Positions 1 to 6,813 of a stretch of DNA of 7,120 bases are shown one piece after another; the stretch's first letter is position 1; the number at the start of each line of letters is the position of its first letter. The notes below the pieces were generated by a model. The model made no database searches and was not told where the DNA came from. It was given only the letters and a program-made list of their open reading frames with translations. Both the position numbers and the translations under genes were made by a program. Source of the DNA: Bacteroidetes bacterium UBA7688. GTDB taxonomy: Bacteria; Bacteroidota; Bacteroidia; Chitinophagales; Chitinophagaceae. The stretch covers positions 1-7,120 of the forward strand of contig DLGS01000002.1 of NCBI GenBank assembly GCA_002482815.1, given 5' to 3'.

Positions 1-1928
1 ATAAAGAGGATTTCGCCGCCTACGGATGTCCAGGCAAGGCCAACAGCCACACCCGCAGGAAGGCCGCGCTGATAGATGTCATTCGAAAATTTTGGTTTGC
101 CCAGGATGTTCACCACTTTTTCGCTGGTGACCTGCGGTGAAACTTTATGTTCCATTGCCACATCCTTTGCCACATTCCTCATGATAGAAGCCAGCAGCCT
201 GTCCAGTTCCCGTACGCCACTTTCGCGGGTGTAATCCTGCACCATCTGTTGCAGTACTTTGTCAGAAAATTTCAGGCTTGTTTTTTTTAAACCATGCAAT
301 TCTTTCTGCTTTGGTAATAGATGTCTTTTAGCGATCTCTGTTTTTTCTTCAATACTGTATCCGTTCAGCTGGATGATTTCCAAACGGTCACGAAGTGCCG
401 GTTGTATATCCTGTAAACTGTTGGCTGTGGCTACAAACAACACTTTCGAAAGGTCAAATTCCATTTCGAGGTAATTGTCGTAGAAAGAGCTGTTTTGTTC
501 CGGGTCCAGCACCTCCAGTAAGGCCGAGCTCGGATCTCCGCGATGGTCGCGGCCGATTTTATCAATTTCATCCAGAATGAAAACGGGATTAGCCGACTTT
601 ACTTTTCTTAAAGATTGAATAATTCGGCCGGGCATGGCGCCAATGTAGGTTTTGCGATGTCCGCGAATCTCACTTTCATCATGCAGACCACCAAGGCTGA
701 GACGTACATATTTTCTGTCGATTGCATTCGCGATGCTGCGTCCCAATGATGTTTTACCAATTCCCGGAGGGCCAACAAAACAAAGAATGGGCGATTTCAT
801 GTCTCCTTTCAGTTTTAACACTGCCAGGTATTCTAAAATGCGTTCTTTAATTTTTTCCATTCCATAGTGATCATCATCCAACACTTTTTGGGCATGATTC
901 AGGTCATAATTGTCTGAAGTATAAGTATTCCAGGGTAGGTCCAGCATCAGATCCAGGTGATTGTAAATCACGGAATAGTCTGGTGTGCTGGGATGCATGC
1001 GTTCCAGTTTCTGTATATTTTTCTGAAAAGAATCTTTAGCAGCTTCCGGCCAGTTCATGCCTTCAGCGCGCTTTTGCAAATCTTTCAGTTCTCTTTCGTT
1101 CGGGTCGCCACCCAATTCATCTTTAATCGATTTTAATTGCTGTTGCAGGAAATATTCGCGCTGTTGCTTGTCCATTTCGCCGCGTGTCTTGTTGGTAATC
1201 TCGTTTTTGAGTTCAACAATCTGCAATTCGGCCTGCAGAATCTGCAACAATTTTTCACCGCGCACTTTTACATCATTTTCTTCCAACAGCATTTGCTTGT
1301 CTGTCAGTTTTGCATTGATGTTTGAAGCGATAAAATGAAGCAGGAAAGATTGTTGCTCGATGTTGCGCAAAACAATCCCCGCCTCGCTGGGAAGGTTTGG
1401 CGATTGCGTGAGTATTTTCTCTGAATAATCACGAACAGAAGACATTATCGCATCAAATTCAGAATCATTCTTTGGATAGATGTCGTCCTTCAGGCTTATT
1501 TTAGCTTTGAAAAAAGGCTCGGTTTGCGTCATCATTTTGATGGTGAAACGCATTCTGCCCATAATAAACAAAGTGGTGTTGCCATCCGGCATCTTGATTT
1601 GTTTGACAATTTTGGCCAAAGTTCCCGTTGCATAGATATCTTCAGTGCCGGGATCTTCATTGTTCATATCTTTTTGTGCCAACACACCAATCCATTTTCC
1701 ATTGGCGTTTGCAAATTCAATGGCTTTAACCGATTTTTCTCTGGAAACAGTAATGGGTAATACTACATTAGGAAAAAGAACGGTATTGCGCAATGCAATC
1801 AGTGGTATATCGGTAGGTAATTTCTTTTTTTCTTCGTCATTCAGCTCATCTTCGCCCAAGGGAACAATAGGCATGAACTCCATTTCCTGGTCATTTTGGC
1901 TAAACATCATATCTATCATTGATTTCAT
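1..1928 (-). CDS. lon: ATP-dependent protease Lon (La), 3' end cut off by window edge
   Basis: Lon is a cytoplasmic AAA+ serine protease that unfolds and degrades damaged and regulatory proteins. I translated the minus strand from ATG at 1928 to the left edge: 642 codons without a stop. The N-terminal LON substrate-binding domain begins near residue 41 (IPLIALRNTVLFPN) and ends near 245. A charged helical region follows, including EYFLQQQLKSIKDELGG. The AAA+ module has Walker A GPPGIGKT at 386-393, Walker B FILDEIDK at 450-457, a sensor-1 type Asn at 503 and the RDR arginine-finger region at 513-515. The last residues, AGVAVGLAWTSVGGEILF, open the peptidase domain, so the catalytic Ser-Lys dyad lies outside the window. 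Family length is about 800 residues, so roughly a fifth is missing. An in-frame TAA at 1955-1953 makes ATG 1928 the earliest ATG; later Mets at residues 4, 7, 8 and 16 are possible starts, and none has a Shine-Dalgarno. Identification is firm from the motifs. Confidence 0.97.
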   Translation of the reverse strand, partial: MKSMIDMMFSQNDQEMEFMPIVPLGEDELNDEEKKKLPTDIPLIALRNTVLFPNVVLPITVSREKSVKAIEFANANGKWIGVLAQKDMNNEDPGTEDIYATGTLAKIVKQIKMPDGNTTLFIMGRMRFTIKMMTQTEPFFKAKISLKDDIYPKNDSEFDAIMSSVRDYSEKILTQSPNLPSEAGIVLRNIEQQSFLLHFIASNINAKLTDKQMLLEENDVKVRGEKLLQILQAELQIVELKNEITNKTRGEMDKQQREYFLQQQLKSIKDELGGDPNERELKDLQKRAEGMNWPEAAKDSFQKNIQKLERMHPSTPDYSVIYNHLDLMLDLPWNTYTSDNYDLNHAQKVLDDDHYGMEKIKERILEYLAVLKLKGDMKSPILCFVGPPGIGKTSLGRSIANAIDRKYVRLSLGGLHDESEIRGHRKTYIGAMPGRIIQSLRKVKSANPVFILDEIDKIGRDHRGDPSSALLEVLDPEQNSSFYDNYLEMEFDLSKVLFVATANSLQDIQPALRDRLEIIQLNGYSIEEKTEIAKRHLLPKQKELHGLKKTSLKFSDKVLQQMVQDYTRESGVRELDRLLASIMRNVAKDVAMEHKVSPQVTSEKVVNILGKPKFSNDIYQRGLPAGVAVGLAWTSVGGEILF

Positions 1929-2071
1929 TCTGAAAAAATAGTCTTTAATGAATTAAAAATACAGACATAATGGCAAAACCGGGTTTAGAAATGTTGCCAA
2001 AATGCTGATATATAATGGGGACAATCCTTGTGCCAAACCCAAAAAACTGAAAAAATAGCAGGGTTGCATCC

Positions 2072-2079
2072 TATATTTG
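2072..2079 (+). promoter_or_regulatory. Candidate Bacteroidota -7 promoter box for the beta-barrel/hydrolase pair
   Basis: TATATTTG matches the Bacteroidota primary-sigma -7 consensus TAnnTTTG exactly and lies 20 bases before the ATG at 2100, giving a short predicted leader of about 15 bases. I see no clear -33 TTG/TTTG at the usual distance, which lowers confidence. The box is enclosed by a dyad, GTTGCA-N9-TGCAAC (2063-2083). The leader has no Shine-Dalgarno, only an A-rich stretch, as is common in this phylum. Confidence 0.5.
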
Positions 2080-2099
2080 CAACTTAAAAACGAAATTGT

Positions 2100-2879
2100 A
2101 TGAAACAGGTATTTGCAGGCTTTCTTTTGTTAGCCGTTGTTTTTTCAGGAAGTAATGTAAAGGCAGAAGACAGAATTATGAAAGCAGGTGAATCAATGTG
2201 TAGCGATACCACCTGCAAAGTGCCAATCAGAAAAATTTACAACGGCAATTCACTGGATGGGATGATTTTTTCTACCGCTATGATTGATAACAAAGGCGTT
2301 AATAGTCTTGGAACATTGCGGTTTACAATGTTTTTTAATTTTGGCAGCACCTTCAATTATAACTTTAATAAAACGCTTGGTGTATATACTGGTTTAGATA
2401 TTAAAAATATTGGTTTCATAGAGAAATACTCGCTTACTGATGCAACAATGAAGCAGCGTGTTTACACCATAGGGGTGCCGTTGGGAATCAAGGTGGGGAA
2501 TATGCCTAAGAACAGTTATTTCTTCCTGGGCGGAGGTGTAGACCTTGCTTTTCATTATAAAGAAAAATTTTGGAGTGCAACTGTGAAAAAACAAAAGTAT
2601 GGCGAGTGGTTCAGCGACCATACCAATTTATTAATGCCTTATGTTTTTGCGGGACTTAGCATTAAATCCAGCTCCTTAAAAATTCAATATTATCCCGGCA
2701 ACTTTTTAAATGAGTCTTTCAGCGGGCCTTCGGCTATGGGAACTTTAATTGCACCCTATGCCGGCAAAAAAGTAAATCTTTTGCTCATTAGTGTTGGTCG
2801 CGATATTAAGTTTAAAAGAAAAAGTAAATGTCCGTCGGGCAATACAACCTCATCTCCTGCAACACCTACCCAAATTTAA
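2100..2879 (+). CDS. Exported outer-membrane beta-barrel-like protein of unknown function
   Basis: The 259-residue product starts with a typical signal peptide (lysine at 2, hydrophobic core about 4-18, likely cleavage after VKA at residue 22). From about residue 55 it shows alternating polar/hydrophobic segments rich in aromatics and glycine, such as RFTMFFNFGSTFNYNF, VYTGLDIKNIGF, YTIGVPLGIKVG, YFFLGGGVDLAF, YVFAGLSIKS and LLLISVGRDIKF. This pattern fits amphipathic strands of a small porin-like barrel of the kind common in Bacteroidota. The predicted last strand ends near F238 and is followed by a hydrophilic tail of about 20 residues rich in Lys, Ser, Thr and Pro, so the barrel is not at the extreme C-terminus. 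Mature cysteines are C34 and C39 near the N-terminus and C244 in the tail. The stop is six bases before the next gene's ATG, so the two are probably co-transcribed. I recognise the fold class but not a specific family or substrate; a soluble periplasmic beta-protein is the alternative. Confidence 0.82.
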   Translation: MKQVFAGFLLLAVVFSGSNVKAEDRIMKAGESMCSDTTCKVPIRKIYNGNSLDGMIFSTAMIDNKGVNSLGTLRFTMFFNFGSTFNYNFNKTLGVYTGLDIKNIGFIEKYSLTDATMKQRVYTIGVPLGIKVGNMPKNSYFFLGGGVDLAFHYKEKFWSATVKKQKYGEWFSDHTNLLMPYVFAGLSIKSSSLKIQYYPGNFLNESFSGPSAMGTLIAPYAGKKVNLLLISVGRDIKFKRKSKCPSGNTTSSPATPTQI

Positions 2880-2885
2880 TCATTA

Positions 2886-4163
2886 ATGAAAAAAGTCCTT
2901 TTATTTCTTATTGCAGTTTTTAATCTGAGCAGTACAATCGCTCAAAAAAGTCAGAGAAATTATCCTTTGGCCATAAGTCGTTTCCAGAAATATTATAATG
3001 AGAAGAATGCAGACAGCCTTTATGCCATGTATTCTGAAAGGATGCAATATGCTTTGCCACTGGTGAAAACCAAAGACATGTTGAATACAATACATCAACA
3101 GGTTGGTCAGCTAAGAAGTTATAAAATAGAGAAGGAAACTGAAGTAAATATGACCTATCGAGGTATATTTGAAAAGGCCGAATTGTTTATTGTAATAGCA
3201 TTAAATCCCAGTGAGCAACTGGGTATGTTGTTATTTCAACCCGTGAAAAATGAAGAAACAAAACCCGTTACTTTAACGCCGGACTCGTCAAATTTCAATA
3301 TTCAAACGATTGATGATTACACTATTTATGGCACACTGCAAATGCCAAAGCAAGCGCAGGTGAAACCAAGTGTTGTGCTGATTATTGCCGGATCTGGTCC
3401 GACTGACAGAAATTGCAACAGTGATCTGGGCTTCCACTCAAATGCTTACAAAATATTGGCAGATTCCTTAGCAAATGCCGGGATTGCCAGTGTCAGATAT
3501 GACAAACGTGGAATAGGAAAAAGTGCGCTTAGTCCGGCAGCTATGATTTCGACCCGTTTTGATGATATGGTGGGCGATGCTGCATTATTTGCAAAAAAAA
3601 TAAAAGAAGATAAACGTTTTGGAAAAGTCTTTATTCTTGGCCATAGCGAGGGCTCGCTGATAGGAATGAGAGTAGCTAATAAAGAAAAGGTGGATGGGTT
3701 TATTTCACTGGCAGGAGCCGGTCAGCGGGCAGATTTTATTATGAAAAAACAAATTGCAGCAAATGCGCCTCAACTTTCACCTGCTGCGGATTCTATTTTA
3801 ATTTCTTTGGCCAAGGGAAATACTGTTTTGGTCAAAAATCCTCAGCTAACCTCTATTTTCAGCGAATCGGTTCAGCCATATCTGATTTCGTGGTTTGCTT
3901 ATGATCCCGGTATTGAGATTAAAAAACTGAATACCAAAGTGTTGCTGATAAATGGCAGTTCAGATTTGCAGGTAGATGTTTCAGAAATGAAGAGACTTAA
4001 AACGGCCAAACCTGCGGCAACTTCCGTAGTAATAGAGGGTATGAATCATGTGCTGAAAGATGGGGGAAAAACGCCTGAAGAAAACAGAGCGGCTTATAAC
4101 AATATTGATTTGCCGCTGGCAAATGGTTTAAGTCCTGCTATTGTCAATTTTATCAGAAAGTAA
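2886..4163 (+). CDS. Secreted alpha/beta hydrolase with N-terminal DUF3887-like domain
   Basis: The 425-residue product has a signal peptide (MKKVLLFLIAVFNLSSTIA, likely cut after A19) and no lipobox, so it is probably periplasmic or secreted. Residues about 26-118 (ISRFQKYYNEKNADSLYAMY onward) resemble the DUF3887 domain often found before hydrolases in this phylum. From about 160 there is an alpha/beta hydrolase: GSGPTDRN at 169-176 in the oxyanion-hole region, RYDKRGIGKS after the next strand, and the nucleophile elbow GHSEGS with Ser254. The likely acid is Asp360 in NGSSDLQV and the likely base His388 in GMNHVLK. All three catalytic positions are present and in the canonical order, so the enzyme should be active, most likely as an esterase, acyl hydrolase or peptidase; the substrate cannot be read from sequence. 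The gene lies six bases (TCATTA) behind the beta-barrel gene without a promoter of its own and ends in tandem TAA TAA stops. Confidence 0.92.
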   Translation: MKKVLLFLIAVFNLSSTIAQKSQRNYPLAISRFQKYYNEKNADSLYAMYSERMQYALPLVKTKDMLNTIHQQVGQLRSYKIEKETEVNMTYRGIFEKAELFIVIALNPSEQLGMLLFQPVKNEETKPVTLTPDSSNFNIQTIDDYTIYGTLQMPKQAQVKPSVVLIIAGSGPTDRNCNSDLGFHSNAYKILADSLANAGIASVRYDKRGIGKSALSPAAMISTRFDDMVGDAALFAKKIKEDKRFGKVFILGHSEGSLIGMRVANKEKVDGFISLAGAGQRADFIMKKQIAANAPQLSPAADSILISLAKGNTVLVKNPQLTSIFSESVQPYLISWFAYDPGIEIKKLNTKVLLINGSSDLQVDVSEMKRLKTAKPAATSVVIEGMNHVLKDGGKTPEENRAAYNNIDLPLANGLSPAIVNFIRK

Positions 4164-4202
4164 TAATTACGAGGTGGTGAATCCTTAAACAGGAATAATT
4201 CG

Positions 4203-4210
4203 TACTTTCG
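4203..4210 (+). promoter_or_regulatory. Candidate Bacteroidota -7 box for the Omp28-type lipoprotein gene
   Basis: TACTTTCG differs from TAnnTTTG at one position and lies 25 bases before the ATG at 4236, in the 72-base gap after the hydrolase gene. No good -33 element is visible upstream. No clear terminator separates this gene from the preceding pair, so read-through from the upstream operon remains possible. Confidence 0.35.
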
Positions 4211-4224
4211 GTGTCTTATTTTAA

Positions 4225-4230
4225 AAGGAA
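4225..4230 (+). promoter_or_regulatory. Shine-Dalgarno-like site before the Omp28-type gene
   Basis: AAGGAA ends five bases before the ATG at 4236. It is the only reasonably spaced purine-rich ribosome-binding site in the window: the other starts have A-rich or nondescript leaders. It supports the chosen start. Confidence 0.45.
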
Positions 4231-4235
4231 ATTAA

Positions 4236-5114
4236 ATGAAAAAGTTGTTGAATTTGGGCGCGCTTTGCCTGCTTGCCGTACTACAGTCATGTGAGGAGAA
4301 AGGTGTTTTGATAAACGGTCCGGAGAATTTTGTCGATACCACTTACTCCGCTACAATAGAAACTCCTCAAAGCAGGAATGTTTTAATTGAAGAGTTTACA
4401 GGAGCATCCTGTACAAATTGCCCTGATGGCCACGCAACCGTTGCAAGCCTTATTGCTACCAATGGCGAACGAGTTGTGGCTGTTGCTTATCACACTTTTA
4501 ATGGTGGTGCTATTTTTAAGCCTGTAAAAGAATTAAGTGGTCATAATAGTGTTTACGATTTTCGCGATTCTGCTGCTACACTTATCGGTGATATAATTTT
4601 TGGTGGAGTAACTTCTATCCCTAAAGCAGGTATTGATCGTGTTAATGTAAGTTCATCTAAATTAATTGATCGTAATCTTTGGGCTTCTGAATTCAACAAG
4701 CGTCTTACAATTGCCAGCCCGGTAAATTTGTATATTACTTCCAGCTACAACAGTACTGAAGATTTGGTTAGTGTAAATGTAAAAGTGGCCTATACGAGTG
4801 CCGTTGCAAATAAAAATATTCTTACTCTTGGAGTGATAGAAAGTGATATTGTTGACGCACAAAAATATCCGGATAGTGTGGATATGCATTACAATCATAC
4901 GCACGTATTTCGTAAATGTCTGACACCTTATAATGGCAAGGCAGTATTGGATACTATGGCAACTAAAAAGGCCGGAACTGTTTACGTGTATAATTATTCT
5001 TTCAAACCGGCTCCGGCCTGGAAACTGGAAAATTGTAAAATTGTAGGTTTTATCAGCAATTTTGATGGAGATAATAAAGAGGTTTTACAAGCCAAAGAGG
5101 TAAAGATAAAGTAA
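4236..5114 (+). CDS. Omp28-related lipoprotein with CxxC thioredoxin-like motif
   Basis: The 292-residue product begins with a lipoprotein signal peptide; the lipobox LQSC places the lipidated cysteine at C19. Residues EEK follow it. Acidic residues just after the lipidated cysteine are a feature of surface-export signals in some Bacteroidota, so a surface location is possible but inferred. From about residue 48 the sequence NVLIEEFTGASCTNCPDGH is characteristic of the Omp28-related family, first named from a Porphyromonas gingivalis outer-membrane lipoprotein. Its C59-T-N-C62-P sits in a thioredoxin-like strand/helix context and could be redox active or simply form a disulfide. The rest (about 175-292) is beta-rich (NLYITSSYN, LVSVNVKVAYTS, VYVYNYSFKP), ending in a short strand EVKIK, and looks like an Ig-like or sandwich domain. 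The biochemical role of the family is poorly defined; adhesin/receptor and thiol functions are both plausible. The gene has its own candidate promoter and a strong terminator, so it may be monocistronic. Stops are tandem TAA TAA. Confidence 0.88.
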   Translation: MKKLLNLGALCLLAVLQSCEEKGVLINGPENFVDTTYSATIETPQSRNVLIEEFTGASCTNCPDGHATVASLIATNGERVVAVAYHTFNGGAIFKPVKELSGHNSVYDFRDSAATLIGDIIFGGVTSIPKAGIDRVNVSSSKLIDRNLWASEFNKRLTIASPVNLYITSSYNSTEDLVSVNVKVAYTSAVANKNILTLGVIESDIVDAQKYPDSVDMHYNHTHVFRKCLTPYNGKAVLDTMATKKAGTVYVYNYSFKPAPAWKLENCKIVGFISNFDGDNKEVLQAKEVKIK

Positions 5115-5134
5115 TAAACTATCGATAAATTTGC

Positions 5135-5174
5135 AGCCTCTTTCTATATTCGCAATTTAGAAAGAGGCTTTTTT
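5135..5174 (+). terminator. Strong intrinsic terminator after the Omp28-type gene
   Basis: The arms GCCTCTTTCTA (5136-5146) and TAGAAAGAGGC (5158-5168) are perfect inverted repeats around an 11-base loop. A5135 can pair with T5169 as a twelfth pair. Six Ts (5169-5174) follow directly. The hairpin starts about 20 bases after the stop codons. This is the clearest non-coding signal in the window, and it separates the lipoprotein transcript from glmM. Confidence 0.93.
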
Positions 5175-5236
5175 CTGCCTGAATTTTTACAGCACAATTC
5201 CTGTATTTAAAATTAGGTTTAGCGAAACTAAGCTTC

Positions 5237-5252
5237 ATTTAAACGTTTAAAT
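5237..5252. promoter_or_regulatory. Perfect 16-base palindrome upstream of glmM, candidate operator
   Basis: ATTTAAACGTTTAAAT is an exact inverted repeat with no spacer, centred on a CG about 27 bases before the glmM ATG. The AAACGTTT core with central CG has the general form of LacI-family operators (PurR-type sites share this core). A weak -7-like TAAATTTT (5248-5255, one mismatch to TAnnTTTG) overlaps its right half; if real, a bound protein would block the promoter. An alternative -7-like TAGGTTTA lies at 5214-5221. The regulator is unknown, and chance occurrence in AT-rich DNA is possible. Confidence 0.35.
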
Positions 5253-5271
5253 TTTTTAGCAACAAAATATA

Positions 5272-6663
5272 ATGGCACTAATCAAATCAATTTCTGGTAT
5301 CAGAGGCACAATTGGTGGTAAAGCAGGTAATGGACTAACACCAATTGATCTGGTGAAATTTACAACGGCATACGCACACTTTCTTCGCCAGGACAATAAA
5401 GGAAATAATACAATAGTACTTGGCAGAGATGGGCGTATGAGTGGCGAAATGGTACGAAATCTGGTTGTTCCGACTTTGCAGAATTGTGGATTCAATGTGG
5501 TAGACCTGGGATTGAGCACTACACCTACTGTAGAAATGGCAGTAAAAATGGAGTCAGCAGCGGGTGGTATAATCCTTACCGCAAGCCATAATCCAAAAGA
5601 ATGGAATGCATTGAAGTTATTGAATGAAGATGGTGAGTTTTTAAGCGCCGCAGACGGACAATGGATTCTCGATTTTGCCGACACTAATGAAGCAGACTAT
5701 GCAGATATCAATCATCTTGGTAAAGTAACACACGACAATAGTTTTATGCAAAAGCATATTGATGCTTTGCTGGCTCATCCTTTGGTAGATATTGAAGCTA
5801 TCCGCTCAAAGAATTTTAAAATAGTTGTTGACGCAATAAATTCTACCGGTGCCACTTTTGTGCCGGCTTTGCTGAAGGCTTTGGGAGTGGAAGATATAAT
5901 CGTGATTAATAATGATGTGACAGGTGATTTTGCACACAACCCCGAACCTCTGCCTGAAAACCTGATTGGTCTTTGCAGTAAAGTGGTGAAAGAAAACGCT
6001 CATCTTGGTATTGCGGTTGACCCTGATGTGGACAGGCTTTGTTTTGTAAACGAAGATGGTTCCTTGTTTGGGGAAGAGTATACCTTGGTTGCAATTGCCG
6101 ATTATGTTCTCAGTCATCACAAAGGTGGCAATACAGTGTCAAATATGTCTTCTACAAGGGCTTTGCGCGACGTGACTGAAAAGCATGGCGGGCAATATTT
6201 TCCAAGTGCTGTGGGTGAGGTGAATGTAGTGACCAAAATGAAAGCACACAATGCTGTAATAGGCGGAGAAGGAAATGGAGGCGTAATCTGTCCGGAACTG
6301 CATTATGGCCGCGATGCGCTGGCTGGAATAGCTTTGTTCCTTACTCATTTGGCAAAAAGCGGCAAACCGGTTTCCGGCCTGCGCAATACTTATCCGCATT
6401 ATATTATTTCAAAGAATAAAATAGAATTGCCGGAAGGTTTGAATGTGGCTAAAATTTTCGCAGCCATTCAGCAAAAATATAAAGCTCAGCCCATCAATAC
6501 CGAGGACGGATTGAAAATCGAATTTGATAAAGATTGGGTTCATCTTCGTACATCAAATACCGAACCCATTATTCGTATTTATGCCGAAAGTATCAGTGAG
6601 GTAACAGCCAACAATATTGCGCAGCGTATTATTGCCGATATCAGGGAAGAAATCAAGAGATAA
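5272..6663 (+). CDS. glmM: Phosphoglucosamine mutase (alpha-D-phosphohexomutase family)
   Basis: GlmM interconverts glucosamine-6-phosphate and glucosamine-1-phosphate in the cytoplasm, feeding UDP-GlcNAc synthesis for peptidoglycan and LPS. All four signature loops of the phosphohexomutase superfamily are present. The phosphoserine loop is TASHNPKEWNALK with catalytic Ser105; the metal loop DPDVDR is at 250-255; the sugar-binding loop GEGNGG is at 332-337; the phosphate-binding loop RTSNTEP is at 426-432. The length of 463 and the N-terminus MALIKSISGIRGTIGGKAG fit a complete protein. The ATG at 5272 has no Shine-Dalgarno but begins exactly at the conserved N-terminus. The SHNPKEWNALK and DPDVDR loops differ from the E. 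coli type (DNGIK, DGDGDR) and resemble the branch used by Bacteroidota and archaea, so phosphomannomutase or phosphoglucomutase activity is not excluded; glmM is the most likely role. The gene stands alone between a terminator upstream and a terminator-like hairpin downstream. Confidence 0.9.
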   Translation: MALIKSISGIRGTIGGKAGNGLTPIDLVKFTTAYAHFLRQDNKGNNTIVLGRDGRMSGEMVRNLVVPTLQNCGFNVVDLGLSTTPTVEMAVKMESAAGGIILTASHNPKEWNALKLLNEDGEFLSAADGQWILDFADTNEADYADINHLGKVTHDNSFMQKHIDALLAHPLVDIEAIRSKNFKIVVDAINSTGATFVPALLKALGVEDIIVINNDVTGDFAHNPEPLPENLIGLCSKVVKENAHLGIAVDPDVDRLCFVNEDGSLFGEEYTLVAIADYVLSHHKGGNTVSNMSSTRALRDVTEKHGGQYFPSAVGEVNVVTKMKAHNAVIGGEGNGGVICPELHYGRDALAGIALFLTHLAKSGKPVSGLRNTYPHYIISKNKIELPEGLNVAKIFAAIQQKYKAQPINTEDGLKIEFDKDWVHLRTSNTEPIIRIYAESISEVTANNIAQRIIADIREEIKR

Positions 6664-6685
6664 AAAAACAACAGTATTTATTTAT

Positions 6686-6741
6686 AACTCTGGCGCTTGA
6701 GCCTTTCCTGACAAAAGGATTGGCGCATCGCCGGAGTTTTT
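6686..6741 (+). terminator. Probable terminator after glmM, with a nested inner hairpin
   Basis: AACTCTGGCG (6686-6695) pairs with CGCCGGAGTT (6729-6738) over ten pairs including one U-G wobble, ending in a run of five Ts (6737-6741). The 33-base interior is large for a terminator loop but contains a second small hairpin, CCTTT (6702-6706) with AAAGG (6714-6718). The first two Ts are used in the stem, leaving a short free T tract, so it is weaker than the hairpin at 5135. Confidence 0.6.
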
Positions 6742-6778
6742 CTTTAATTAAACAACGGAGAATGGACTTTGGAAAGAC

Positions 6779-6798
6779 TATCTTCGCAAGTTCGAAGA
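6779..6798 (+). promoter_or_regulatory. Candidate -7 box and overlapping dyad before the MATE gene
   Basis: TATCTTCG (6779-6786) is one mismatch from TAnnTTTG and would start transcription about 20 bases before the ATG at 6814. An inverted repeat, TCTTCG-N6-CGAAGA (6781-6798), overlaps the box and the predicted start site, where a repressor could act. No -33 element is evident. Both assignments are inference from short motifs. Confidence 0.35.
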
Positions 6799-6813
6799 AT
6801 TTTAAGCATCACT

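Noticed and set aside
1057..1338. 93-codon plus-strand open frame rich in Ser, Cys and Phe, and other plus-strand frames across 259-1941
   Set aside because: They are antisense to lon, which is continuously open and carries all the family motifs through this interval.
4164..4235. Possible terminator between the hydrolase and Omp28-type genes
   Set aside because: Only a loose pairing (TACGA with TCGTA, and a TCC/GGA pair inside) with no T tract; not enough to call.
5126..5133. TAAATTTG, an exact match to the Bacteroidota -7 consensus, just after the Omp28-type gene
   Set aside because: Transcription would start inside the terminator stem at 5135-5174, there is no -33 element, and no gene or RNA of useful length would follow. 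Chance match in AT-rich DNA.
5188..5205. TACAG-N8-CTGTA inverted repeat in the gap before glmM
   Set aside because: Five-base arms without a clear link to a promoter; expected by chance at this length.
5256..5684. 142-codon open frame on the minus strand opposite the start of glmM
   Set aside because: It lies entirely over the conserved N-terminal part of GlmM, its translation has no recognisable domain, and its composition is that of an antisense shadow.
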